Assembly: GCA_021186555.1 (NCBI GenBank)
Contig: JAJKFL010000007.1
Span: 2,416,501-2,480,500, forward strand
Reading direction: 5' to 3'
Length of the DNA stretch: 64,000 nucleotides
Origin: Reticulitermes speratus
Taxonomy: Eukaryota > Arthropoda > Insecta > Blattodea > Rhinotermitidae
A model generated the notes under the pieces. That model had not been told where the DNA came from and searched no databases. It was given only the letters and a program-made list of their open reading frames with translations. The translations under genes and the position numbers were made by a program. Shown piece by piece: positions 46,601 through 58,600 of the stretch. Each line of letters opens with the position of its first letter. Position 1 is the first letter of the stretch.

Positions 46601-49600
46601 TGCAAGTCAAATGAAAACCTCAAAAGTGAGAAAAAAATCAAAACCCTACTGAGTGTGGGTGTATGCACAGCAAGTCATCAGCATTAGTTAGAAGCATGTA
46701 TAGCGCATGGTAGATCTGGCAATACAGAGAAAAATTACTATGCTGTGCTAAACCGATTACCATTAAATTAGCCAGCAAAGATGGAGGTTTTCACCCAACT
46801 AATATATTGAAATATACCTTACCTACAAAAACATCATATGGTTCCCAATTCTTATGTAACAAAGTTTTATCCTGGCCTAGAATTATGTCACTAACACTCA
46901 CCGTGCAATCAACCGTTAAAAGAATTTGGTGGTAAATATGTGTGATCATTTTGTCGAAATTCAAGAAAGAAAATTATTTTTAGGCAAGGAAATCAATTAT
47001 GGTAAAAGTCAATGTTGATTATTCTTAATATTATACATCTTCCATGCAACTGATACAAATAAACAAGTTCATCACCAACAAATTATGCTAGCTTTTAAAT
47101 ATAAAGCGCTCCTACATGGTTTGGCCACTGTTCATAGCCATCTTAAGAGAGTATCAGCACTTAACGGCATATGCAGTATTACTGTACAACTTTTCAGTAC
47201 TAAATGGAAATATGCCAGTATGCAAGTATGCTAATATGCATACAGTCAATCCTCGCTATTCGCGGAGGTTAGGTTCCTAGGAAACCCTGTGAATACGGAA
47301 CTTTTTCACTTGCACTTGCACTACGCTTGGATGCCATTATTAATTACAAAAGTAATAAAAAACGAGAGCCGCAAGAACAAGAAAGCAGCCTCTCCTTGCT
47401 GGAGCCCATCTGCGACGCTGCACGGTAGGCGTCTCGAAATTTTTTGCCTGCTGCACATGGCCGTGAATAGCCGCGAGGTGCCCATGAATGGCAAAAGATG
47501 GGTTACACTTTATTCCGCAAGAACGAGCGAACCCGCGAACACGGGAATAGCGAGGATTGACTGCATTTGTATTTTACCATTTATTACTGAAAGGCTGTAC
47601 AATAATACCCTATATGCCCTTAAGTACTGATACTCCCTGAAGATGGCTATATACAGTGACCAAAACATGTAGGAACGCTTTACATTTAAAAGCTAGTGCA
47701 ATTTGTTGGTGATGAAATAGTTTGGTTGAATATTCTATAATCACATATCATTTTAAAAACACAAAACCATAAATGTACTTAGAACATAAAAAGAAGCAGA
47801 GATAAAACCATGTGAATTAGATTAAAGAATGTATTGTAAGTGGTTGATGGTTGACAGTCAACTTGTTTTCTTACAATAATTGACACAATAAGGGACACTC
47901 AGACATCTGCTGAAGCAATTATGGATGACAGTTACAGAGAGCCGTGTTCACATCACAGTAATACAATAACAGCTCTAACAGTCTACAAACATTAACACAC
48001 AAGTCAAAAGTTAATGATCACTCTCTGTGGTCTCTTCTACCACTCAAGCAAATGTGAATATACTTGGATCCTGAAGACAGATGCAACAATCTCCTCCGAA
48101 ACATCCATTCCTACTTTCTAACAGGCAAGATGCCTTGAATTTTCCAAGTTTTCAGTATCATAACTTTCCCACCTTCATTGTCATAACAGCAAGCAATGTT
48201 TTGACCATCCTAAGTTTTCTCTTCAATGAATCACCAGCCTTCATTTCAGAAAAATGACGATCCATAATGTATATCACATTGGGAAATTATAAAAATGGTA
48301 ACACTACATCAGTCATTTAATGCCCAACCCTTTAATATACAATTCTATACTGACAAAGGGGTAATTTACATTTATATTACCTTTCATATTCTTAACAAGA
48401 TCTGCTACAACCTGCAGCTGAGGAAGAAGCTCTGAAAAATCACCAGCAGGCTTCTCTATATTAAATCTTCTTCTTGGCCGAAGTGGTTCAATGGGTGAAC
48501 ATGAACCTAAACTCTGTTTCTTATGCGCAAATGAATTCCCTTTAGACAGTCTTCTTTTGACTTTTGATCCTGAAATTAAGCAACTGCATCGTAATGATTT
48601 ACAAATCAGTGTTTCACTACGTCATTACAGTTAATAATTTATTTGTACATACACTGAAATACCATTTAAGATGTCTGAAAGTCCTCAAAATTGCCCTTCA
48701 AGGTAACATACTTTTCTTGTGACAGAGGCCTCTTTATTTACAAAATAAGCCACAAACAAAGTTCCAACATATAAATAACTGACTTTCTGCCCACATAATA
48801 TGCACAGCACAGTGGGTCAAATACCGTGGATGCCAGATGAACCAGCGGCGAGAGAAATGTTTCTCAAATTTGCCACTTGGCATTTGGGAGTTGGTTTTTG
48901 GAGTTCTGACAATCTTATTTGGTCATTTGTAGCACAGACAAAAAGGTGAACTACATGTTAAGAAGTTAGTACCAACATAATTAGTAAATCATAATTAATT
49001 TGTTCTAAATTAAAATGTTCTCAATTCCCTGACACCTGGCCTGCCTGTGTTCAGAACAAAGCGTTCAACAACAGAAATAAATTAATCTTGTGCACTGACT
49101 GGAGATGGGAGATACAGCTAGATGCCACAAAATACTGACCCATCTCTTACTGGCAACCAAAAATTTATCTGTCTCCCAGAGTTTCAAAAATTGCTTCATC
49201 TTTGTGTAGCACATATGATGTACTTACATATTTATTCACGCCCCATATACATCTGAAAATTTTCCAGCATTCTTTTACAGCATATTCATGGTCTTTAGTA
49301 CAAAACAAAGGGAAACAGAGAAAGTGACTGTGTAGCTACACTTGATGTGCAGATAAACTGTGACATGATTTCAGCAAGTGGTGGGGCATGAAGTTCCTCT
49401 GCATTCAAGAATATTAACTTAAGCCTAACAAACAGAAGCCACGCACGTAAACATATGATACTTCCTGAAGCATAATAGCAGAGTCTGATAGCTTTTATAC
49501 ATGCACAAAACACTTAGTCTCATTTACTCTCTGCCCTTCTCATGAAACAGTTACCACGCACATACACAGACGTCATGCTCCCACTCTACAATGTTTGGAA

Positions 49601-51580
49601 ATACAGCAAAACTGTTTAACTACCAATAAGCTAATTAACTCCATGGGCAGAGTCCTTGAAAAGTTAATAGTTCTTCAGCTAGTGAAGAAATTACCCATGC
49701 TTTATGGAACCACATTCACAGGAGCCCACGACCTGTCCCTGTCCTAAGCCAGATCAATCCAGTCCATGCCCCCACCATCCTACCTGTTCCTGTCCTAAGC
49801 CAGATCAATCCTGTCCATGCCCCCACCATCTTATTTCTTGAAGATCCATTTTAATATTATCCTGTCATCTACATCTAGGTCTTCCAAGTGGTTTAAGTAC
49901 CATCACATTTACCGTATATTCTCGAATCTAATGTGCATCCGAATCTAATACGCACCCAGTTTTTGGCGACTTCTTAAACGAAAAAAAGTTAGTTCGCGAT
50001 TCTAATCCGCACCTTTCCTTCAACCACCCCTTGCCCACGGGGCGACTGATTGAATAATATTGGATGTTACCAATGCGTTAAAATCCGACGCTACGCCTGT
50101 GGCCGACGAGTCATGCCGATAGAGGCGGGGCCTTTCTCAACAGACGTGCGCAATCTCGTCTGAAGCCAGCTGATCTTTAGTTGTTGAAACGTGGGAGGTG
50201 CTTGTTCCAATTTGTCGTGTACCGTAGTTATGGAAGAGGGACACCTGAAATCTAAACGACTCTCATACACGGCGAAGTTCAAACGTGAAGTTATTCGGTG
50301 CGCAGAGGAGAATGGAAACCGCAAAGCCGCTGCAATTTTTGGAGTTAATGAAAGCAACGTTCGACTATGGCGGAAACACAAGGCAGCAATCAGCGGGTGT
50401 GACGCAGCTCCTTCAGAAGTGGCGCGGTGGGTGTCGGCTGCATGGAAAGCCATCCCGGAGAGCATTATCGTCAGATCTTTCAAGAAGTGTTGCATAAGCA
50501 ATGCTTTGGACGGAACCGAAGATGACATTGTATGGGAGGACGATGTTGAAGATAAAGATGATAGTGACTGGGTGGAGAGCACGGATAACGATTCAGTTAT
50601 GAGTGATGATGGCGAGTCTGATGAATAATAAATTATAATAATAAATAATAAAATAATAGATTATTGTATTGTATTGTTCTTACGGCACGTACAGCAGCTC
50701 AATCATTTTTCCAAAATCCAGCTCTAGACCGCGAATCTAATCCGCACGCGAATCTAATACGCATCTGATTTTTTAGCCCTCTAAAACTGTAAAAAGGGTG
50801 CGCATTAGATTCGAGAATATACGGTATTTATGTTGTGTCATGCAGGAGTTTTACCACTGAATCTTTAAAAATGTTATTGACACTACGTCTTGTTTACCTA
50901 ATTTTTTCGTGGATCTTTGCTGTGGGGAGCCACAGTCCCATCCCACCACCAATGCGTCCTGAGTGCAGCGAAACTGAAATGGACTATGTCGATCATCATC
51001 TTCATCCTCATTGACGTCTTTGTGTCCTACTGTGGTAGGAGAAATCCTTGGGACTGTATCAGAATCCACAGGAGTGCTATGACGTTGTGGCAGTATTGCC
51101 TTGATTGGTGTACATTCTGCAAAATGCAAAACTGTTTACATCAGTAAACTCTGCTGAGGTTGGTACGTAGGATAATAATAACAATGACTCAACTAAAGGA
51201 ACTATCTGGCATTTAATGATATCAAAGGATTACATGTTACACAAACTAGAAAGGAAGCACAAAGAAGTGTTTGAGTATACCCCACAGCTGCCTCAAGAAC
51301 TGAGGAAAACAATGTATAACCTTGGCCACGGTGGCTGGTGCACTAGCCAAGACACGAAACGAGTACCATCTGATTACAAGTCAGTTGTGTTATCACCAGG
51401 CCTGTCTGCTTAAATACTATAAAGGATAATATAAAATTAGGTAAGGAAATGTTTGTGCAAAACAGGGGTCGACAAGAAGAATATATTGTAAAGTTCCTTA
51501 CTTTACAAGTTACACTTACTTTCAGAAACCCTATACTTTTTAAGTTTTAAACGTCGTTTGGATGCTGGTGTTCCCTCCAT
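43626..51580 (-). CDS. ETAA1: ETAA1 homologue (RPA-binding ATR activator), 5 coding exons
   Basis: Exons on the minus strand: 51580-51520, 51116-50898, 48569-48381, 46482-45253 and 43774-43626. All junctions have GT/AG and all are phase 1, giving 615 aa. The start ATG at 51580 has CACCATGG context; an upstream ATG at 51590 opens only a short frame. Visible: VVGWDCGSP (residues 77-85) before a lysine-rich stretch, like the FWD..SP motif of the vertebrate ATR-activating region; acidic FDDDADEFMLQCSQDIEEKL (246-265), like the vertebrate DDLLYQ..DDIE segment; FDDSFDAVI (373-381); and a terminal CTPEEIQKKRLEAKKKLEKK (from 578), the RPA32-binding helix. Known role: recruited by RPA to stalled forks, where it activates ATR. 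KYYVRIKSG (326-334) recurs as KYYIRIKSG just after the exon 4 donor. If that donor is not used, the frame runs to 45050 (633 aa) without the RPA32 motif. Shorter than human ETAA1 (about 926 aa). Confidence 0.82.
43775..45049 (-). other. last intron of ETAA1, no further exon recognised
   Basis: Contains a (TATG)n microsatellite near 44680-44715 and otherwise AT-rich sequence. An extra small coding exon cannot be excluded. Confidence 0.45.
45050..45252 (-). other. alternative 3' extension of ETAA1 exon 4 (read-through)
   Basis: If the GTAAGT at 45252-45247 is not used, the frame continues with KYYIRIKSGNVRYARDE, a second copy of the residue 326-334 motif, and ends at TAA 45052-45050. The protein repeat is conserved at Y, RIKSG, Y and DE, which argues the stretch is or was translated. 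Which form is normal cannot be decided here. Confidence 0.5.
47065..47720. mobile_element. foldback element with about 100-bp inverted arms and hammerhead-like hairpins
   Basis: The complement of 47065-47165 aligns with 47619-47720, sharing AAGTA/AAGTGCTGATACTC, AAGATGGCTAT, CATGTAGGA, TTTAAAAGCTAG and TTTGTTGGTGATGAA. The right arm hairpin is CTGAAGA, GGCTATATACAGTGACC, AAAACATGTAGGA at 47637-47672. The left arm core has mutated (CTTAAGA). A separate MITE is nested between the arms. Confidence 0.7.
47243..47563. mobile_element. nested pogo/mariner-type MITE
   Basis: Inverted ends CAGTCAATCCTCGCTATTCG and the complement near 47540-47563 (aatagcgaggattgactg). TA precedes the left end; the right flank is CA, probably a mutated TA. 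Length is 321 bp. Confidence 0.75.
49633..49895 (-). mobile_element. RTE 3' end fragment
   Basis: The shared RTE 3' end on the minus strand: plus-strand cctaagccagatcaatccag and attttaatattatcctgtca are the complement of the ORF2 C-terminus. A 45-bp piece around ctgtcctaagccagatcaat is duplicated in tandem at 49736-49826. Confidence 0.75.
49912..50824 (+). mobile_element. pogo-type DNA transposon, internally deleted
   Basis: Inverted ends CCGTATATTCTCGAATCTAA with TA duplications at 49910-49911 and 50825-50826; the terminal repeats match at 25 of 26 positions. The motif cgaatctaat(a/c)cgcac recurs four to five times near both ends, as expected for transposase-binding sites. It contains one ORF at 50230-50628. 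It lies in ETAA1 intron 2, antisense to the gene, with its right end 73 bp downstream of the exon 2 donor. Confidence 0.88.
50230..50628 (+). CDS. short pogo-type protein: HTH DNA-binding domain joined to transposase C-tail
   Basis: 132 aa from the ATG at 50230 (a longer reading would need a GTG). Residues about 10-52 (KRLSYTAKFKREVIRCAEEN through VRLWRK) form a Psq/Brinker-type helix-turn-helix as found at the N-terminus of pogo/Tigger transposases. Residues about 68-100 (WVSAAWKAIPESIIVRSFKK then CCISNALDGTED) match the end of the DDE domain. The catalytic DDD core between them is missing but the frame is kept. The C-terminus is very acidic. If expressed it could bind the element ends without cleaving, like a repressor; that is inference. 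Confidence 0.7.
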   Translation: MEEGHLKSKRLSYTAKFKREVIRCAEENGNRKAAAIFGVNESNVRLWRKHKAAISGCDAAPSEVARWVSAAWKAIPESIIVRSFKKCCISNALDGTEDDIVWEDDVEDKDDSDWVESTDNDSVMSDDGESDE

Positions 51581-52625
51581 GGTGCTTCATGTTAGCTGAA
51601 ACCAAATTAACAACCGCAAGATAAATGCTATACCTTTTATTTCGTGTAAACGAGATAAATACATGCAATCCATACCAACATAAAAGTGTCATTATTACGG
51701 TAAGATAAATGATAGAACATTATTAGGATAAGACACCATCCTTTAAACTTAACAAATGATGATTCTTTCAGCTCTTCGGCTTCATATTTTATAGTAACCA
51801 CATCATAAAATTTGTTACAGATAACTTCTTAAGACGAATTACACTCACAGAGCACGAGGGCATACAATTTTTCACAACACCTATAAACATAAACGACACA
51901 TTTCAAATCACGCAACCTCCTCCATTTTCATACTCTAATACTTACACATCACGGATTTATACGCCTGCAAGCACGGATTATATTTTCAAGCAAAGATTAT
52001 ACAATGGTGCCATCACCTCAGGTTAATTTCCATTGTGACCACAGACAATTTTTCTACCACAGATTATATAGTGTTTTCTACTGTTGTAGTTATCCTTAGA
52101 CAAGAGATGGATAACACGTATTCAATGTTCTTTGTCGTGTGCTGATGGTGTTACACTATTAGCCCGACCCCTAGGATCATAATCCTGCAGACGTGAATCT
52201 TCAAGCGTAAAAGTCTGCATGCATCCTTGTGGTGAAGCCATATGTGGCATGGTACTTTCAAGTTCGGTACCGCCAGCACAAGCATTGCTTTTCTACCGCA
52301 ATCTTTGCAAGAAGCAGCCAATTGCGATACAGACTGCGATGAATCGCATGCCCCGTCGTCTGCTAGTGCGAAAGGTCCAATATTGTTGTGTGGGAGCAGT
52401 ATAGTAGTAGTAGCTACGTGGTCCAGTATAATGAGTTACATTACCATACCTTTACAGTAGGCTAAAGGGGTTTCTTTTGAAAATGGGAGTGAGTAATGTT
52501 AATGTTGGTGGTTGTAACCTTGCAGTAGAATCCGGAGTCTGCAAGTTTGTTTTAAATGCCCATGTGAAAGATCAACATCTTGCACGTAGAACTGTAATGT
52601 TTTTTTAAACACGTTTTCGTTCCAG
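51581..52625. promoter_or_regulatory. divergent ETAA1/ALG12 intergenic region
   Basis: Only about 1.05 kb separates the two start codons. Each coding exon 1 is preceded by a splice acceptor: on the minus strand tttggtttcag ends at 51596 just before the ETAA1 leader, and on the plus strand gttttcgttccag ends at 52625, directly before the ALG12 ATG. Both genes therefore have non-coding first exons in this interval. The GC-richer part at about 52140-52440 is the likely shared promoter. No TATA box is evident. Confidence 0.5.
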
Positions 52626-55600
52626 ATGGATCAGTTAATGCTGCTTGTTGCTGCAGTACATCTTCTGTATTGTCCTTTCACAAAAGTTGAAGAAAGTTTC
52701 AATTTGCAAGCTATACATGACATACTCTACCATCGACATAATATTACCGAAGTAAGCATATTCCTGATTGATTTTGAAGTAAGGCATTTTACTCTTTACC
52801 TCAACGCGCTTGTAAATAATGTACCCCCACGGCGTCTTGTTGAGCAGTAACTATTTCAAAACTGATGCTCCAAAATATAGTTCAACAAAGACTTTGTTTT
52901 TCTTTTGTAGTATGATCATCATGAGTTTCCAGGAGTTGTGCCAAGAACGTTCTTAGGACCACTTGTAATTTCTCTTTTGGCATCACCAGTGGTAGCAGTT
53001 ATCAATGTGTTGGGCTTAAGCAAGTTTTATGCTCAGTTTGTAGGTAAGAGGCGTGTGTTATGATACACTGTTGCACAGTAAATTTACTTTTACCACTTAT
53101 ATGCAACTCATACTGAGTAATCTGTTTTAAAATCAGCCTAAGTGCACAGGTGTTTGTGAGTTCCACATTATGTAATATTCAAAATTGTTTGCTCACTACC
53201 CTCTTCTAATGTTCAGATATTTTTCTGAGCACTGTTATAAAAGGAATCAGACAAATCAAAAGAAAGTATGTAGACCTAAGCTTCTTTATACAAATCTGTG
53301 GTAGTGACCTTATTTGTATACCTAGTGTAATTATTATTCCACAATGACATCATTGCCAGTCAGTTTTCATGTACCATATATACACACATGTATTCTACAC
53401 CTTACCATCAGTCATATTATTTATCTGTGGTCTCCTCATGACTCTTCATGCTGCTTTAACATCTATAGCTGATAATCCCTCATTGATCCATAAAAAAAAT
53501 AGGTTGGAATGATTTTGTTAGGTCATTTCCCTTTAAACTGTTTCATCTCATCAATGGACATTTAACATATTTTTATGTAGGATGTATGGCTATCGCCTTA
53601 TTCTTGTACCTGGTGCCAGAGATGTAACAGTGCACTTTTACTTAATGGAAGTCCAAATTCAACCAAAGGTTAGGTAGTTTTGAGTCAGACCTAAAAGGTA
53701 AAAAGTAATGCTGACCCCAGCATAAGTACCCACCATAATGGAGGTCAGTTGTCAGCTTCTCTCTGATCACATTATACCTAAAATAATACATATAAAAGTT
53801 ATACAGATCGTTGTATGACATGTTTGCCTAAAGCAGAGTATTCACATACAGGTATTTGGTACTGAATCTGTAACTGGACAGAGCCTTCCTTTAGAAGGTA
53901 ATAGGGTCTTCAGCTGGTGAAGAAATTCCTCACATTTCATCAAAACCGAAGGTTTACTACCACGCTCACAAAAGCCTGCCACTAGTTCCTGTCCTTAGAA
54001 CCTCCAGACTTGGGACAGATTGAATTCTGTATCTATTACACATAATGAACTAATTTATTCAACTTGTACTCATTTCAGTTATTTTTAATGTGTGTGCTTT
54101 TCAAAATTTGTTACAGTACGGGCTGTTCTTGGGTTGTGTGTTATTGGTGCTTTTCGGATGTTTCGTGAAACCATCCAGTCTGTATTTGGGTGCCAAATGA
54201 CAAATTGGTTTGTTGCAGTAACTGTAACGCAGTATCATTTCATGTATTACCTCAGTCGACCATTACCCAACATCTTGGCACTTCCATTAGGTGAGATATT
54301 GTAAAACAATTTCACCAAATCATAAAAATACAAAATGCTTTGGAAAATTAGATTTTGCTCGATCTGAAGATGTCACATCAATGTTGAAGATTCAAGACTT
54401 CTGGGATACAACGTTGTGTCAAATGGTAAACAGTAACCAACAATTTGCAGGGGCTTGGTGCCTTCATGTTCAGCATCTAAGAAGTCCACGCTGCAAATAA
54501 AGATTCCAAGTGTAGGTGATCACAAGAATTCATGAAAATGTGAGCCAGTCACATTTTATTACCTTTTTTTTTCTTAAGGGGAGGTTGCACCTGGGCCGTC
54601 ATTTCTTGAAACCAGGTGACTTTGCTGACATCTCCGTCATCAAGGTACTGCACTTTGTTCAAAGTGCTGGGGTGATGAATGCTTGAGCAAAGGGTTGCAC
54701 AAAAGATTGGAAATGGTCAAGGTGCAAGGGTCACTGCGGTGCCCACCCTACTGTACGCTACTCTACTGTGCTCTAAGGGAAGGTTGAAGCCTGCCTTTGC
54801 AATGTTATTTCATGAAGTATATGTGCACTTTCTGAGCAACCACAAGCTTTATAAATCTGAAATTTGGATCATATGTAGTTGAGGTTCTTGTATGTGCTGA
54901 ATTTTTTCTTTGGCAATGCACTTGTAAATACGTTTTTAAGTTCCTTTTCTAACTTTATATTTTTCTGTGTTTTATAACTACAGAGCTTGTGGTTGCTTAG
55001 AAAAATGAATCTCAATTTTATAAAATGAATATGGCAAAGACAGGGCTTACAACCTCCGCTATATTCTTGCATTTGATGCTACAGAATTTAAATTTTATCC
55101 ACTTATAATGGAAACAATGTTTAACAAATGTTGGAAATTACAAAATTAAGTCATGCTTTCTTGTTTTTTGACCATACAGCTTTATAATGTACATGTTCTG
55201 CTTTACCCTTTTCCTTTTTGCTATATAATCTGAGCTATATGCAGTGTTGTTAAATATTCCACACACCTATAAATAATTTATTTACCAACTAATTGCACTT
55301 ATCCAAATATGTATGAGACTATTCCAACATGTTTCGGCTATAACATATAGCCATCTTCAGGGAGTACTAAATATACAAAGAACATATGGAGTTAAAAAGT
55401 ATCCTTGACATTAAATCGTAAAATGCATATGTTACAATATTAATGTATGATGTTGACAGTTACGTAGTTTAAATTATACACGGATTCGTGTTAAAATCAC
55501 ATGCCTCAAAACACCTGTTATGGTAAAATTCTCTTCAAATCCACACACCATTTATTAAGCATTTTTCAATGTACATTTTTATATGATTTTGTATGTTATG

Positions 55601-58600
55601 ACTTATTCCACATCCTCTTGTCTTGTGGCAAAATTATGGATCCATGGAATGTATATATGTATGTTAGAAATACTGGCCCATGCAAAGCCACAACAGAAGC
55701 GTTCTCATACCAAATTAACCTCTGAAGCACTACAATTCTGATTAAATGCGACACGTTAATTGGTCTTTGAAGGATGTTACACTATGTAGTCTCGTAAAAC
55801 AGTAGTACAATTTGGAAGAAACTGCTGCCTCCATCTCCAGGACAGAACATCTACTCTGAAAAGGCAGCACACTCGTCTGAAACATTGGGACCCGTCTACT
55901 TGTACTTTTAACATTTACTGCCCTGCAAATCTCAAATCTCCAGAATTTATTTACTCTTTCATCTGGATGACAGCACTAATTAGCATATATGTTTAAAATT
56001 TACCACTGTAGTAACCTTATATTTTAATACCTTTCCCAAATGAAAGAAAAATCTTTAAAGCCCTGTCAGAAAATATCCATGAAACTGATTACATTGCAGA
56101 TGTATGGAAGTACAGAGTTACAGTAACCCTTATGTAACTGACATACATCACACACCTGAACTAAAATCACATCGATGTGCATTGTAAAGTACTTGTGTCC
56201 TGTGTCTAATGTTTACCTTTGGCTTGCATGGTTTAGCTGTGTCATATGTTGAAGCTGTTCCAGTGTTCAAAACTTCACTGCATTCACAATCAGGGTGAAT
56301 GAGATGGACATATAGCCCAATATACAGGTCTCAAAGTGGCTGTAAGGATGAAACAGCTTCAGCATACTGGTACAACATACATAAACCCTGAGTTACACAC
56401 AGAAAAATACTGAAATAAATGTAATCTTTGTGTTTATCCGAGAGTTTTAGAAATGGACTGACAGTCATGCATGTTGATGTATGTGACACTTATTTTAAGC
56501 TGTTTAATGAGAACTTTTCCTTTTCAGTACTGCTTGCATTACAGAGTTGGATTAAACAGCAGCATGCAAAATTCATCTATTTTTCTGCTGCTGCTATTAT
56601 CATATTCCGAGCAGAGCTTGCATTGTTCTTGGGCATTTTATTGCTCACTGAATTATTCTATCAGCGACTTCATCCACTGAAGTAGGTAATCAAATAATGT
56701 AACTGCAGTAGTTGGAAATGTGTATTATACAGTGAAGCCTGCTTAAGGTTTCCCTTCTAAGATGCCAAAAAAATGTTGTACCAAAATTTGTCCACATGAT
56801 TAACATACATATTACCCTTTTATATGCTTCCCACTTAAAGGGATTTTCTGCCTAGGGAGCATGAAAATTTCACGACCCAATGGATTTGTCACCGAATTAA
56901 TATGCTTTTGCATCACAGTCTTAATTTCCCATGTATTCCAATTGTTCCGCGCATGTAATTACGAGATAACTCTCTCAGTTCGTGAGATTTTCCTTCCACC
57001 AAAGATCAGAGGTGCACATAAGCAACTTAATGTTAATCTGTGGAAACATGTGGAGAGAAGTGACATCACATTCTGACTCTACCACCATCAATTTCCACAC
57101 ATGCATTTCACAAAGCATGATGCAACATCATGGCATGTGTTGTGTAATCTACGCCTTCAACAGCCATGAGGTTTTAATGCAGCATGTCATGGCTGTAACT
57201 TTTTTACTTTAATTCCAATAATTTAAAGTATTCTCACTGCAAAATGTATATCCTTTCTGTGTTCAGTTCAACTTCCTTATGTGTGTAGTTTTCATCCTGT
57301 AGAGCCATTAATTATGAAAAATATGATCAGCATGGTTACTATAGCAAAAATTGCCACACAACATAAGCTGCTCTTAAATCAAGAAAAACTGGACATTATG
57401 CATGTGGTGGATGCTACTTAAAATTTTCCTCACAAAATTCGCTTTGGAACTTTGCGTTTCTGTGTCAACGTAAAATACAAGACAGTGCTCAATCTGTAAG
57501 TGAACAGCTCAGCTGGAAAATGGCGAAAACAGGAAAAATGTAGTTAGGCAGCATCAGTATTTATGCAACACTTGTGGCAAAAATGGGCTCTCACCTATAA
57601 GCTTTACTTGGGGGGAAGGAAAATATCTTGTGTTCAAGAATGTCAAAATCACTAAAGAAGGTAACAATTCAAATGTGGTTTGATGGTGAAAATCATCTTT
57701 ATAGCACCTGGCCTCATTTAACTCCCGACACTGTGCTAAACTGTGTCTTTTTAGTCCACAGTGGGCCAGCTAGGGATACCACTGCCACGGCTTAAAAGAC
57801 AAAGTTAATGCGAAATTTATATGGAATATTATTCTAGTGAAGGGGATGTCAATTTCCAATACAGAATTACAAAATAATATCATTTTCAGCCTTACCCTTT
57901 TAAGACATTTTTCCCACTCAATTAGCGCAGTTTGTTGAATTTTAGCAGAAACGTCTTAAGAGGGATTCACTGTAACTGGTAATTTTATCTTTCTCATACA
58001 TACATAGACTCACATATACACAACTGCATATCTTATACAGTATGTGCAGAAAAAAAAAGACTTTTAATGGCAATTTCTTCTTGTCCCAATTTTTTAGAAA
58101 GCTGTGTTTGTAACCTGTAAAATTCCATGTGGTAATGGGCATACCACTTGTGCCTTTCCATAACGTTATGCTTAATAATCTGGTCGTTTTCAGGAAGGAT
58201 GTTAGTTACATGTTTTGTTTCTGCATATGTGTAGGCTGTTGAAACTTGCCATACCTGCTGGCTTAGTATTCCTCAGTCTCACCGTTGCTGTGGATTCCAT
58301 ATTCTGGAACAGACTGCTTTGGCCTGAAGGAGAAGTTTTCTATTTCAACACTATTTTGAATCGCAGCCATGAATGGGGTGTATCCTTTTTAATTTAAATA
58401 AAATGTGTAAACACACCATTGCAATAATCTCCCCATGAAACTAGTTAGGTTACTAAAAATGTGTTTAAATGAAACGTATAATAAAGTGTGGCTCATACAT
58501 TTCCTATTAAGAATGGTCTAAAAACAAGGAGATGCATTATTGCCGTTATTTTCAGCTTTTAGAATGTATCACTAGGAAGGCTCAAGCAAATCAGGTGCAG

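Larger units (their letters stand above)
46483..48380 (-). other. ETAA1 intron 3, with foldback and MITE insertions
   Basis: Holds the foldback element at 47065-47720 and its nested MITE. A degenerate hammerhead-like CTGAAGA..GAAAC pair lies at 48069-48110 on the plus strand. No exon seen. Confidence 0.5.
48570..50897 (-). other. ETAA1 intron 2, hosting RTE and pogo insertions
   Basis: Besides the RTE tail (49633-49895) and the pogo element (49912-50824), 48570-49632 shows no exon or repeat that I recognise. Confidence 0.5.

Noticed and set aside
47289-47630. 113-codon plus-strand frame
   Set aside because: It lies inside the nested 321-bp MITE and shows no domain.
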